Source: Saccharopolyspora erythraea (GTDB lineage Bacteria > Actinomycetota > Actinomycetes > Mycobacteriales > Pseudonocardiaceae). From it: a stretch of 64,000 bases of DNA. The position numbers and the translations under genes were made by a program. The stretch lies in the NCBI RefSeq assembly GCF_018141105.1, contig NZ_CP054839.1, positions 6,947,411 to 7,011,410 of the forward strand. Reading direction: 5' to 3'. Position 1 is the stretch's first letter; each line of letters begins with the position of its first letter. A model generated the notes under the pieces. It worked only from the letters and a program-made list of their open reading frames with translations, did no database searches and had not been told where the DNA came from. Below, piece after piece: positions 35,474 to 44,310 of the stretch.

Positions 35474-35833
35474 TCAGTTCAGGGTGCGCAGGGCGTAGCC
35501 GACACGGCCCCAGAACGTCGGCTCCTGCGACTCGTGCCGCTCCAGCAGACCGCGCCGCCGGGCCCAGCGCTCGAACCACACCGACGCCAGCGGCGGCACC
35601 GACGCGACCAGCGCGAGCACCAGCACGCGGAACCGCCAGCGCAGCGGGCTGAACACGACCAGGCAGGTCACCACGTAGGCGGTGAACACCACGCCGTGCA
35701 CCCAGCCCGCGACGGTGACGCCGAGCGGCTGCCCCAGGCCGTACTTCGCGGCCATCGCCAGCAACAGCGCCGCCCAGGACACCGCCTCCGCGACCGCGAC
35801 CAACCGGAACCAACCGCCATGCGAACTCGGCAC
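35474..35833 (-). CDS. DUF3817 integral membrane protein
   Basis: 119 residues with three to four membrane helices. The DUF3817 motifs are seen: RLVAVAEAVSWAALLLAMAAKYGLG and GWVHGVVFTAYVV, then a C-terminal amphipathic RWARRRGLLER. These are common in actinobacteria and have no assigned function; some lie at the end of transporter genes. GTG start with AGGTG before it. Confidence 0.88.
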   Translation of the reverse strand: MPSSHGGWFRLVAVAEAVSWAALLLAMAAKYGLGQPLGVTVAGWVHGVVFTAYVVTCLVVFSPLRWRFRVLVLALVASVPPLASVWFERWARRRGLLERHESQEPTFWGRVGYALRTLN

Positions 35834-35888
35834 GCTGCACCTGCTTTCGAGAAGGATTCCCCCTTCCGAGTGTGCCGGGTGCCGCCGC

Positions 35889-36212
35889 TCACACCGCCGG
35901 GCGGGTCTCCTGGTCGACCCACGCCAGGTAGTCGGCGTTGCCCGTGACGATCGGCGTGGCGATGATCTCGGGCACGTCGTAGGAGTGGCGGGCCCTGATG
36001 TGCTCGACCAGCGCCTCCATCCGGGTCGCCGAGGTCTTGATCTGCAACTGCCATTCGGGGTCGTCCTGGGCGGTGCCCTCCCACACGTAGAAGCTGCGGA
36101 TCGGCACCACCTGGACGCACGCGCCGAGGTGGGCCTCGACCACCCCGCGCGCCAGCTCGGCGGCGGCCTGCTCGGAATCGACGGTCGTCACGACCTGCAC
36201 GTGGTCAGCCAT
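35889..36212 (-). CDS. cutA: CutA1 divalent-cation tolerance protein
   Basis: 107 residues, usual length. CutA1 forms a very stable trimer with a ferredoxin-like fold. Conserved: VVTTVDSEQAAAELARGVVEAHLGACVQVVP, SFYVWEGTAQDDPEWQLQIKT, and HSYDVPEIIATPIVTGNADYLAWV. GGAGG precedes the ATG. It lies between DUF3817 and the GH47 gene, without clear functional tie. Confidence 0.95.
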   Translation of the reverse strand: MADHVQVVTTVDSEQAAAELARGVVEAHLGACVQVVPIRSFYVWEGTAQDDPEWQLQIKTSATRMEALVEHIRARHSYDVPEIIATPIVTGNADYLAWVDQETRPAV

Positions 36213-36245
36213 GCCTCCAGCGTATGCGCGAGCGGGTACGCGGAG

Positions 36246-37679
36246 TCAGGACCGCCGGGCGCCCCGGAGCAGATTCGCCTCGGTGGACAGGTAAAGCTCG
36301 CGGTAGTCGACGCGCGGGGTGCCGGAGAACAGCAGCCAGTAGTACTTCATCTGCTCCGACCACCAGTAGCCCGGGCAGGTGTCCTCCTGCGCGGGCGGAT
36401 TCGCGGTGACGTCGGTCAGGCTGGCGAAGCCGTGCTTCGTCTTCGAGCTCGCCACCATGTTGCGGAAGTGGGTGTGCGCGCGTTCGCGGAAGACCTCGTC
36501 GCCGGTGGCCAGCCAGAGCGCCAGTGCCGAGTCCGCGAACTCCGGCCGGAGCGCGTTGCTCGGGTCCGGCGCCGACATCGTGCGGTAGTCCAGCGTCGAG
36601 GGCAGCACGCCGAACCGGTCCTGGGCCGCGTTCCACCCGTCGTGGTAGGCGCGGCCCTGCTCGACGCGCCCGGACTCGCCGAGCAGCCCGGCGTAGAAGG
36701 ACGCCAGCACGCTCTGCCCGCGGTCCGCGACCGCGCCCGTGTACGCGTCGACCTGCGGGAACCACAGGTGCCCGCCGTGGCCCTCGGCCTGGTGGGCGAG
36801 GATCGCGCCGGTCAGCGTCTCGTACCACCGGCGCATCTCCTCGTCGCCGAAGAGCGCGTAGCCGTCCCACAGGTACTCGTAATAGGAGTCGCCGGGCGGC
36901 CCGACGGTGGCGATCCGGTTGCGCCACCGACCGGTCTCGGCGTCGATGTCGTGCGGCAGGAGTCCGAGCGGGGTCCGCTTGTCGTGGACGACCCGCATCG
37001 CCTCCTTCGCGACGTCGAAGTAGCGGCGGTCGCCGGTCCACTCGGAGAGCACGCCGAACTCCGCGACGTAGGTGCCGACCTCGACGATGTTGGTGTCCGG
37101 GCGGCTGACCGCGCCGGTCGCGAGGTTGACGTAGCGGTACGGCAGCCCGGTCGGCGACTCGGTGAAGGCGGGCATGAGCCGGTCGGCGACGTCGACGGCG
37201 AGCTCCAGCAGCCGCCGGTCGCCGGTGCAGTGGTAGGCCGCGGCCAGGCCGCCGACCATCCGGATGTTGGTCTCGAAGACCTGGAAGGGCGCGTCGATGT
37301 CGAAGTCGAGGTTGCCGGTGATCCAGTCCACGGCCTGGCCGACCTCCTCGTCGGCCTCCATCAGCCACAGCGTGTCCACCGCCTCGACGGCGCTGAGGCC
37401 GATGGAGTGGCCCGGCACGAAGAAGTCCTCGCGGCCACCGGAGATCGGCTTGATGTGGTCCGCGCCCAGCGCGTGCTCCACGTACTGCCGCCAAGCCCAC
37501 AGGAACTCCCGGCGGACGTCGTCGGCGACCGGCTTCCAGTTCCGGCGCTCCCCTGCCGGAGCGGCGGAGGCGACCGGCGCTCCGGCGGCGAGGACGCCTC
37601 CTGCGACGGCGGCGCCGCCGAGCAGGCGAAGCACGCTTCTCCTTGGCAGTACCGAACTCCTGGGCAGTACCGGGTCCAT
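36246..37679 (-). CDS. Secreted GH47 class I alpha-mannosidase
   Basis: 477 residues. Twin-arginine signal (RRSVLRLLGGAAVAGGVLAAG, about 13-33), then an (alpha/alpha)7-type domain with the GH47 landmarks: AVEAVDTLWLM, FETNIRMVGGLAAAYHCTGD with acid Glu136, GDSYYEYLWDGYALFG with Asp264, LRPEFADSALALWLATGD with Glu380, and the calcium-binding Thr466 in STEANLL. GH47 enzymes cut terminal alpha-1,2-mannose and are much more frequent in eukaryotes than in bacteria. It is divergent from a lacI-manA-ABC operon; a LacI-type palindrome lies 20 bp upstream of the ATG. Role: trimming mannan or mannoprotein outside the cell. Confidence 0.85.
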   Translation of the reverse strand: MDPVLPRSSVLPRRSVLRLLGGAAVAGGVLAAGAPVASAAPAGERRNWKPVADDVRREFLWAWRQYVEHALGADHIKPISGGREDFFVPGHSIGLSAVEAVDTLWLMEADEEVGQAVDWITGNLDFDIDAPFQVFETNIRMVGGLAAAYHCTGDRRLLELAVDVADRLMPAFTESPTGLPYRYVNLATGAVSRPDTNIVEVGTYVAEFGVLSEWTGDRRYFDVAKEAMRVVHDKRTPLGLLPHDIDAETGRWRNRIATVGPPGDSYYEYLWDGYALFGDEEMRRWYETLTGAILAHQAEGHGGHLWFPQVDAYTGAVADRGQSVLASFYAGLLGESGRVEQGRAYHDGWNAAQDRFGVLPSTLDYRTMSAPDPSNALRPEFADSALALWLATGDEVFRERAHTHFRNMVASSKTKHGFASLTDVTANPPAQEDTCPGYWWSEQMKYYWLLFSGTPRVDYRELYLSTEANLLRGARRS

Positions 37680-37699
37680 CGCCGTCTCCCGTCGTGTCC

Positions 37700-38055
37700 G
37701 ACAACGTCGTCGAGCCGACTCACCGTCGCGGGCCGGTGCCGCCAGGTCAACGGAGATCGCCGTTCCTGTCCGGTTTCGACACCGCGCATACCCCGATCAG
37801 CGGCGGCAGGAGCGCCCGGAGGCGGTCTTGACCGGACTCGACCGCGCGGTGGACAACCTTGTCAGCAGATGTCGAACCGGGGGCTGCCGCCCAGCCGGAG
37901 AGGAGCCCCGGGACGACCCTTACGCCCGGTTCGGAGTCCACTCGATTAGGCCGTTCATCAGCACGAACATGCTCCGCGAGGAGGCTTGACCGGACATCGG
38001 CATTGACAGCGCGCGACCGCGTGAGGTGGAATGCCGCCACCATGACAACGTTGTC
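37700..38055. promoter_or_regulatory. Three LacI-type operators in the divergent promoter region
   Basis: GACAACGTCGTC (37700-37711), GACAACCTTGTC (37852-37863) and GACAACGTTGTC (38044-38055). The last is a perfect 12-bp palindrome with a central CG, as expected for LacI family sites, and lies over the first codons of lacI. The first lies 20 bp before the GH47 start. The pattern predicts repression of both sides by the encoded LacI protein. The rest of the 362-bp region shows no gene. Confidence 0.65.
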
Positions 38056-39058
38056 CGAGCCCGGGAACGTCCGGCGCGCCACGATGAACGACGTGGCGCG
38101 GCTGGCAGGCGTGAGCATCAAGACCGTCTCCCGCGTGGTCAACGACGAGAGCGGCGTGCACCCGGCCACGGCCGAGCGCGTGCTGACCGCCATCGACCAG
38201 CTCGGCTTCCGCCGCAACCTCAGCGCCCGGAACCTGCGGCGCGGCACCGAGACCGGCACCATCGGGCTGGTTCTGGAGGACGTCGCCAACCCCTTCTACT
38301 CGGTGCTCACCCGGGCAGCGGAGGAAGTCGCCCGCGCCCACGGCAGGCAGGTGCTCACCGGTTCGTCCGACGAGGACCCGGCCCGCGAACGCGAGCTGGT
38401 GCTGGAGTTCTGCGCGCGCCGGGTGGACGGGCTGCTGGTCGTTCCCGCCGGGCACCAGCAGGGCTACATCGCCCACGAGATCAACGCGGGCACGCCGGTG
38501 GTGTTCCTGGACCGCCCGGCCGGAAACGTCGAGGCCGACACCGTGCTGGTCGACAACGTCGGCGGCACCGCGCTCGCGGCCCGGCACCTGGCCGCGCACG
38601 GACACCGCTCGATCGCCTTCCTCGGCGACGCGCCCGAGATCCACACCGCCGCCGAGCGGCTGCGCGGCTTCCGCGAAGGCTGCGCGCAGGCTGGTGTGGC
38701 CTTCGACCCCGCGCTGGTGCGGATGGGGCCGCACACCACCGAGACGGTCCGCGCCGCGCTCGAACGCATGCTCCCGCGCGCGACCGCCCTGGTGACCGGC
38801 AACAACCGGATCACCGTCGAGGCGTTGCGCGTGCTGGCGGGCCGGGCCGACCGGCCTGCGCTGGTCGGGTTCGACGACTTCGAACTCGCCGACCTGCTCG
38901 ACCCGCCGATCACGGTGATCACCCACGACACCCGGGAGCTGGGGCGGTCGGCGGCCGAGCTGTTGTTCGCGCGGCTCGGCGGTGACACCGCGCCGCCGCG
39001 CCGCCACGTCCTGCCCACGCGGCTGCTGCCCCGAGGTTCCGGAGAGGTAACACCTTGA
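38042..39058 (+). CDS. LacI family transcriptional regulator
   Basis: 338 residues. HTH MNDVARLAGVSIKTVSRVVNDE (about 15-36) with the hinge helix ATAERVLTAIDQLGF, followed by a periplasmic-binding-like sugar domain (GTIGLVLEDVANPFYSVL, GLLVVPAGHQQ, FLDRP, ALVGFDDFELADLL). The first codons overlap a perfect palindrome, so it likely represses itself. Its stop overlaps the TTG of manA (TTGA), which ties it to sugar use. Inducer probably mannose, a mannose phosphate or a mannoside. Confidence 0.93.
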   Translation: MTTLSEPGNVRRATMNDVARLAGVSIKTVSRVVNDESGVHPATAERVLTAIDQLGFRRNLSARNLRRGTETGTIGLVLEDVANPFYSVLTRAAEEVARAHGRQVLTGSSDEDPARERELVLEFCARRVDGLLVVPAGHQQGYIAHEINAGTPVVFLDRPAGNVEADTVLVDNVGGTALAARHLAAHGHRSIAFLGDAPEIHTAAERLRGFREGCAQAGVAFDPALVRMGPHTTETVRAALERMLPRATALVTGNNRITVEALRVLAGRADRPALVGFDDFELADLLDPPITVITHDTRELGRSAAELLFARLGGDTAPPRRHVLPTRLLPRGSGEVTP

Positions 39059-40098
39059 CTTCTGCCCACACTGACCAGCACCCGGTGGTGCTCCCGGCCA
39101 ACCAGCCGGAGCAGTTCTACCGGGGCGGCGCGTCCATCGCGGCCCTGCGCGGTGCCGGCGACGACCGCGACTTCGGCCCCGAGGACTGGGTGGCCTCGAC
39201 CACCACGCGGTTCGGGCAGCCCGAGGCCGGGTTGTCACGGCTGCCCGACGGCAGGCTGCTGCGCGACGCCGTCGCCGCGGCGCCGGAGTCGTGGCTGGGC
39301 GCCGACCACGTCGGCGACTTCGGCGACAGCACCGCCCTGCTGGTCAAGCTGCTCGACGCCGGGCAGCGGCTGCCCGTGCACTGCCACCCCTCCGACGGCT
39401 TCGCCAAGCAGCACCTGGGATCGCGCTTCGGCAAGACCGAAGCGTGGATCGTGGTCGGCACCACCGGCCCGAACCCGGTGGTGTACCTGGGTTTCCGGGA
39501 GGACGTCGCGTCGGAGACCGTGGCGCGCTGGGTCGCCACCCAGGACTCGTCGGCGATGCTGGGCTCGCTCAACGAGATCCCGGTGAAGCCCGGCGACACC
39601 GTGCACGTGCCCGCGGGCACCCCGCACGCGATCGGCGCGGGGGTCTTCATCGTCGAGCTCCAGCAGCCGACCGACTTCTCGATCACGCTGGAGTGGCAGG
39701 GCTTCCTCGCCGACGCCGAGGGCGCGTTCCTCGGCATGGACCACGAAACGGCCCTGCGGACGGTGAACCGGACGGGATTCGGCGACGCGACCCTCGCCTC
39801 GCTCATCAAGCGCACCGCGGGCCAGAACGACCCCCGCGTGCCCCTGCTCGCCGAGGACGCCGCCGAGTTCTTCCTCGCCGACCGGCTGCACCCGCGCGGC
39901 GGTCTCGAGCTCGACCCGTCCTTCGGAGTGCTGATCGTTCTCGACGGTGCGGGAACACTGCGTGCGGAGAGCGGTCCGGCGACCGAGCTCCAGCGCGGCA
40001 ACACCGTCGTCGTGCCGCACTCGGCAGGAACCGCGGTGCTCGAAGGCGAGCTCACCGCCGTGCACTGCCGCCCACCCGCTCCGCGCGGAACGCGCTGA
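39055..40098 (+). CDS. manA: Mannose-6-phosphate isomerase, class I
   Basis: 347 residues. Converts mannose-6-phosphate to fructose-6-phosphate. The zinc site is visible: LPVHCHPSDGFAKQHLGSRFGKTEAW with His-x-His and Glu, and the second ligand block VPAGTPHAIGAGVFIVELQQPTD. TTG start with GGAGAGG 9 nt before and a 4-bp overlap with lacI. The ABC transporter genes begin 62 bp later. In this operon it gives the entry point of imported mannose, after phosphorylation by a kinase encoded elsewhere. Confidence 0.92.
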   Translation: MTSAHTDQHPVVLPANQPEQFYRGGASIAALRGAGDDRDFGPEDWVASTTTRFGQPEAGLSRLPDGRLLRDAVAAAPESWLGADHVGDFGDSTALLVKLLDAGQRLPVHCHPSDGFAKQHLGSRFGKTEAWIVVGTTGPNPVVYLGFREDVASETVARWVATQDSSAMLGSLNEIPVKPGDTVHVPAGTPHAIGAGVFIVELQQPTDFSITLEWQGFLADAEGAFLGMDHETALRTVNRTGFGDATLASLIKRTAGQNDPRVPLLAEDAAEFFLADRLHPRGGLELDPSFGVLIVLDGAGTLRAESGPATELQRGNTVVVPHSAGTAVLEGELTAVHCRPPAPRGTR

Positions 40099-40159
40099 CC
40101 CGCGCGCTCCCCGGGCGGTGCGCGTCCGGGGAGCACGCGGCCGCTTCGAGGAGGAACCC

Positions 40160-40924
40160 ATGAGCCAACCGCTGCTGGAGGCGCGCGAGCTCGTCAAGCA
40201 CTACGGGAGCGTGGAGGCGCTGCGCGGCGCCTCTTTCTCGGCCCACCCCGGCGAGGTCGTCGCGCTCATCGGCGACAACGGGGCGGGCAAGTCCACACTG
40301 GTCAAGTGCCTCTCCGGGGTCGAGCAGCCGGACTCGGGGTCCATCGAGGTGGCCGGGAAACCGGTTGCCCTCGACTCCCCCGGCGCCGCCCGCTCCCACG
40401 GCATCGAGACCGCCTACCAGGACCTCGCGGTGGCACCGGACCTCGACCCGGCCGCGAACCTGTTCCTGGGGCGGGAGATCCGCCGCGGTGGCCTGCTGGG
40501 CAAGCTCGGCATGCTCGACAAGCCGGCGATGCGCACCCGCGCCGCCGAGCAGTTCGAGAAGTTCGGCGTGACGTTGCAGAACCTCGACGTGCCGATCGGC
40601 TCGCTCTCCGGCGGCCAGCGCCAGAGCGTCGCGGTCGCGCGCTCGGTGGCGTGGGCGGACAAGCTGGTGTTCATGGACGAGCCGACCGCGGCGCTCGGCG
40701 TGGTGCAGCGGGAGCGGGTCCTCGACGTCATCCGCCGCGTCCGCGACTCGGGCATCGCGGTGGTGCTGATCAGCCACAACATGCCGGAGGTGCTCTCGGT
40801 CGCCGACCGGGTGGAGGTGCTGCGGCTGGGCAGGCGGGTGGCGCGGTTGCGCGCCGCCGACGCGACCCTGGAAGACCTCGTCGGCGCCATGACCGGTGCC
40901 CTGTCCACGGAGGACGAGAGCTGA
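40160..40924 (+). CDS. Sugar ABC transporter ATP-binding protein
   Basis: 254 residues, one ATPase domain: GDNGAGKST, LSGGQRQSVAVARSVAW, LVFMDEPTAALG, SHNMPEVL. Half-length compared with RbsA/XylG double ATPases, as in FrcA of the fructose/mannose/ribose transporter of Sinorhizobium, so it works as a homodimer. Its stop overlaps the permease ATG (TGATG). GAGGAGG before the ATG. Confidence 0.93.
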   Translation: MSQPLLEARELVKHYGSVEALRGASFSAHPGEVVALIGDNGAGKSTLVKCLSGVEQPDSGSIEVAGKPVALDSPGAARSHGIETAYQDLAVAPDLDPAANLFLGREIRRGGLLGKLGMLDKPAMRTRAAEQFEKFGVTLQNLDVPIGSLSGGQRQSVAVARSVAWADKLVFMDEPTAALGVVQRERVLDVIRRVRDSGIAVVLISHNMPEVLSVADRVEVLRLGRRVARLRAADATLEDLVGAMTGALSTEDES

Positions 40925-41964
40925 TGAGCGCCACCCAGAAGACTCCGGTGCAGGCCGCCCCCGACGACGCGCCGAAGGGCCTCGCGGCCCGGCTCTCCGG
41001 CTCCAACACGCTGTGGACCGGTCTCGTGCTCGTCGCGCTGTGCCTGCTGTTCAGCGCGCTGCGGCCGGACGCCTTCCCCACCCTGTTCAACATCCAGACC
41101 CTGCTGGTGCAGGCCGCGCCGCTGCTGATGCTGGCGGTCGGGATGACCTTCGTGATCATCACCTCCGGCATCGACCTGTCGGTCGGTTCGGTGCTGGTCT
41201 TCGCCGGCGTCGTCTCGGCGCAGACCATGGAGGCGCTCTCCGGCGGCGACGCGACCCACGCCGGCTGGGGCGTCATCGCCGTCGGGCTCGTGGTCGCGCT
41301 GGCGGGCGGCGCGGTGTGGGGCGTGCTCAACGGCTTGCTGGTCGCGGTTGCCCGGGTGCCCGCGCTCATCGTCACCCTCGGCTCGTTCGGCGCCGCTCTC
41401 GGCGCGGCGCAGCTGCTGACCAACGGCATCGACGTCCGGACCGTGCCGACCGCGCTGCGCCAGACCCTCGGCACCGGCACCTCCTTCGGCGTGGTGCCGA
41501 ACCTGGTCATCCTGGCGGCGGTGGTCACGCTGCTGGGGGCCTGGCTGTTGCACACCACGGTCTTCGGCCGCTACACCTACGCGATCGGCTCCAACGCCGA
41601 GGCCGCCCGGCGCTCCGGAATCAGCGTCACCCGCCACCTGGTCGCGGTCTACGCGCTGACCGGGGTGCTGTCGGGCCTGGCCGGGTTCATGTCGCTGGCC
41701 TACTTCGGCACCACCACGATCAGCGGGCACAGCAACGACAACCTGAACGCGATCGCCGCGGTCGTGCTCGGCGGCACCAGCCTCTTCGGCGGTGTCGGCA
41801 CCGTGCTGGGCAGCGTCATCGGCGTGTTCATCCCGGCGGTGCTGGACACCGGCTTCGTGATGGCGGGCGTGCGCCCCTTCTGGCAGCCGATCGCGGTCGG
41901 CGCGGTGCTGGTCGCGGCGGTCTGGATGGACCAGCGGCGAAGGCGGGCGCGCAACAGCCGCTGA
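40924..41964 (+). CDS. Sugar ABC transporter permease
   Basis: 346 residues, about eight to ten membrane helices, BPD_transp_2 (ribose/xylose type) family. Conserved: FVIITSGIDLSVGSVLVFAGV, GVLNGLLVAVARVPALIVTLGS (coupling helix region) and GRYTYAIGSNAEAARRSGISV. N-terminal 25 residues are soluble. Overlaps the ATPase stop by 1 nt; the binding protein follows 50 bp later. The FrcBCA-type layout (ATPase, permease, SBP) suggests a monosaccharide such as mannose or fructose. Confidence 0.93.
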   Translation: MSATQKTPVQAAPDDAPKGLAARLSGSNTLWTGLVLVALCLLFSALRPDAFPTLFNIQTLLVQAAPLLMLAVGMTFVIITSGIDLSVGSVLVFAGVVSAQTMEALSGGDATHAGWGVIAVGLVVALAGGAVWGVLNGLLVAVARVPALIVTLGSFGAALGAAQLLTNGIDVRTVPTALRQTLGTGTSFGVVPNLVILAAVVTLLGAWLLHTTVFGRYTYAIGSNAEAARRSGISVTRHLVAVYALTGVLSGLAGFMSLAYFGTTTISGHSNDNLNAIAAVVLGGTSLFGGVGTVLGSVIGVFIPAVLDTGFVMAGVRPFWQPIAVGAVLVAAVWMDQRRRRARNSR

Positions 41965-42014
41965 ACCCCGGACTCCGGCAGAACTTTCGACACAACGGCG
42001 TGTGGAGGTAAACG

Positions 42015-42986
42015 ATGAGAAGGCACATCCTGGTGGCGGCTTCGGTGCTGCTGCTGGCCGGCTGCGGCTCGGGGCAGATCGGCGACACCGGTGGCGGCCA
42101 GACCGACCCGAACAACAAGAACCTCGCCCTGCTGACCGGGATGCGCGGCGAACCGTTCTACGTCTCCATGGAGTGCGCCGCCAAACAGCAGGCCGCCGCC
42201 GCGGGCTACAACATCAACGCGCAGGCCCCGGAGAAGTTCGAGCAGGCCGAGCAGTCCCAGATGCTGACGGGCATCATCGGCACCCGGCCGGGTGCGGTGA
42301 TCATCGCCCCCACCGACGACAAGGCGCTGGCCGCGCCGTTGCAGCAGGCCAAGAACAACGGCGTCCAGGTCGTGGAGGTCGACACCGCCCTGGAGGACCG
42401 CTCCATCGCCGTCGCGTCGCTGTCGTCGGACAACTACGCGGGCGGCAAGCTCGCCGCCCAGACCCTCGCCCAGCTCACCGGCGGCAAGCCGGGCGCGGTG
42501 CTCGCGCTCAACACCAAGGCGGGCACCTCCACCACCGACGAGCGGGCCAAGGGCTTCGAGGAGGAGATCGCCAAGCACCCGAACCTGCGGGTGCTGCCGA
42601 CCCAGTACACCGAGAACGAGCCCGCGACGGCGGCGCAGATCGTCTCGGCGACCCTGGCCGCCAACCCAGACCTGGTCGGGGTGTTCGCCACCAACCTCAA
42701 CACCGGTGAGGGCGCGGGCACCGCGCTTGCCAACGCCGGGCGGTCGGGCCAGGTGCAGCTCGTCGGCTTCGACGCCAGCCCCAAGCAGGTCGAGGACCTG
42801 CGCAACGGCCGTGTGCAGGCGCTGATCGCGCAGGACCCGGCGGCCATCGGCCGCGAAGGCGTCGACCGCGCCATCGCGGCGATCAAGGGCCAGCCGGTCG
42901 AGCGGGAGACCAAGACCAACATGATCGCCATCACCAAGGACGACATGCAGGCCCAGTCGCAGTACTTCTACAAGTCGGAGTGCTGA
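42015..42986 (+). CDS. Sugar ABC transporter substrate-binding lipoprotein
   Basis: 323 residues. Signal peptide with lipobox LLLAGC (Cys19). Mature part belongs to the ribose-binding periplasmic_binding_4 family: QAEQSQMLTGIIGTRPGAVIIAPTDDKALAAPL, TALEDRSIAVASLSSDN, VGVFATNLNTGEGAGTAL, LVGFDASPKQVEDL. GGAGG before the ATG. Last gene of the lacI-manA-ABC operon. Specificity is not readable, but context favours mannose or a mannose-containing sugar. Confidence 0.92.
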   Translation: MRRHILVAASVLLLAGCGSGQIGDTGGGQTDPNNKNLALLTGMRGEPFYVSMECAAKQQAAAAGYNINAQAPEKFEQAEQSQMLTGIIGTRPGAVIIAPTDDKALAAPLQQAKNNGVQVVEVDTALEDRSIAVASLSSDNYAGGKLAAQTLAQLTGGKPGAVLALNTKAGTSTTDERAKGFEEEIAKHPNLRVLPTQYTENEPATAAQIVSATLAANPDLVGVFATNLNTGEGAGTALANAGRSGQVQLVGFDASPKQVEDLRNGRVQALIAQDPAAIGREGVDRAIAAIKGQPVERETKTNMIAITKDDMQAQSQYFYKSEC

Positions 42987-43002
42987 CCTCGCCGGACACC
43001 TG

Positions 43003-43034
43003 CGCCCCCGCTGCGGCTACCCGTGGCGGGGGCG
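43003..43034 (+). terminator. Terminator of the sugar operon
   Basis: CGCCCCCGC (43003-43011) and GCGGGGGCG (43026-43034), 9-bp stem, 14-nt loop, 17 bp after the binding-protein stop codon. No T-tract beyond TT. Confidence 0.6.
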
Positions 43035-43143
43035 TTCGCCGTCGGTGGGCGCGGTTCGTCGGACGCCGGTCCGCCGGTGGAGGCGAGGCGGTCGCGAGCG
43101 CTACAGCCGGCCGGTCGTCGGTGGCGGCTGGTAGGAAGGCCGG

Positions 43144-43875
43144 GTGCTCGTCCGCCGCGCCTACATCCCCCAGGCCCACCGGCCCGGCTCGTTCGACGCC
43201 TGGCCCTACACCGTGCCGTGCGTGGCCGAGCTCGCCGAGCACGGGCTGACCTTCGACTCGCCGGTCACCATGCTGGTCGGCGAGAACGGCTCGGGGAAGT
43301 CGACGCTGGTCGAGGCGATCGCCGAGGGGTTCAAGCTGGACTCCCACGGCGGCAAGGCGGGGCGCAAGTACGCCAACGACCGGCCCCGGACTCCCTTGGG
43401 CGAGGTCCTCAAGCTGGAGACCACCGCGGCGGGCGCCCGGATGCTTTCGGGCCCCCGCAACAGGAAGAAGGGCTTCTTCCTGCGCGCGGAGACGGCGTTC
43501 GGGCTGCTGAACAGCGTCAGCGGGCTCCCCGGCTACTGGGACGACGACACCGGCACCATGAGCCACGGCGAGGGGTTCCTGACCGTCTTCTCCGCGATGT
43601 TCCGCGAGCGCGGCTTCTACGTCCTCGACGAGCCCGAGGCCGCGCTGAGCTTCACGTCGTGCCTGCAACTGGTCGGCCTCATGCGCGAGCTCGCGCGAAG
43701 CGGGGCGCAGGTCGTCTGCGCCACCCACTCGCCGATCCTGGCCGCCACTCCGGGCGCCGACATCGTCGAGGTCGGCGAGCACGGCACGCGGCGCACCGAG
43801 TGGGCCGAGCTGGACGTGGTCGACCACTGGCGCCGCTACCTCACAGACCCCGATCTCTACCTGCGGCACATGTGA
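43144..43875 (+). CDS. AAA/ABC-type ATPase of unknown function
   Basis: 243 residues. Walker A GENGSGKST (about 51-59), signature-like TMSHGEGFL, Walker B FYVLDEPEAALS, and the switch His in VCATHSPIL. It is of the RecF/SMC-like, small AAA type (YhaN/AAA_21-like), with no coiled-coil arm and no permease. Such stand-alone ATPases are widespread; some act in phage defence with a partner, but no partner gene is adjacent. GTG start; 18 bp separate its stop from the convergent TipAS gene. Confidence 0.8.
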   Translation: MLVRRAYIPQAHRPGSFDAWPYTVPCVAELAEHGLTFDSPVTMLVGENGSGKSTLVEAIAEGFKLDSHGGKAGRKYANDRPRTPLGEVLKLETTAAGARMLSGPRNRKKGFFLRAETAFGLLNSVSGLPGYWDDDTGTMSHGEGFLTVFSAMFRERGFYVLDEPEAALSFTSCLQLVGLMRELARSGAQVVCATHSPILAATPGADIVEVGEHGTRRTEWAELDVVDHWRRYLTDPDLYLRHM

Positions 43876-43893
43876 CCCGGCCGCCGTCGTCGC

Positions 43894-44310
43894 TCAGCGC
43901 AGGCGGGACCAGGCGTAGGCCGTCATCGCGTCCCGCATGTAGGCGGCCATGCCACGGGGCTTCTTGCGCTCGATCCGGTGGCGGAACTTGGGGTGGCTCA
44001 CGTAGAGCGTGGCCAGGCGCAGGTAGGAGTCGCGGTCCGGGGTCCAGAAGTGGCAGATCCACCGGTAGTGGTCGTGGATGGCGTGCTGCGTGCGCGGGTC
44101 GTTGTCGGGCACTCCGGTGCTGAACAGCTCGGCGATGCGGGCGCTGATGCGGTTCCAGTCGCGGCCGATCTGCTCGGGCGTCGGGCCCTGCGGCCTGCCG
44201 CCGACCACCCTGGTCGCCTGCGGCGTCATGTGACCGACCAGCGCGGTGCCGTCCTCCACCGCCTCGGCCTGGTCAAGGCCGGATCCCCGGTACGACTCCT
44301 GCGGCTGCAC
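43894..44310 (-). CDS. Stand-alone TipAS antibiotic-recognition domain protein
   Basis: 138 residues. The C-terminal 100 residues follow the TipAS pattern: GRDWNRISARIAELFSTG, AIHDHYRWICHFWTPDRDSYLRLATLYVSHPKFRHRI and GMAAYMRDAMTAYAWSRL. In TipAL this domain follows a MerR DNA-binding part and holds thiopeptide antibiotics; TipAS alone is a known sequestration protein in Streptomyces. No MerR domain is encoded upstream here. The GTG at 44310 follows GGAGG by 10 nt. Likely binds a drug or other small molecule, an inference. Confidence 0.8.
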   Translation of the reverse strand: MQPQESYRGSGLDQAEAVEDGTALVGHMTPQATRVVGGRPQGPTPEQIGRDWNRISARIAELFSTGVPDNDPRTQHAIHDHYRWICHFWTPDRDSYLRLATLYVSHPKFRHRIERKKPRGMAAYMRDAMTAYAWSRLR

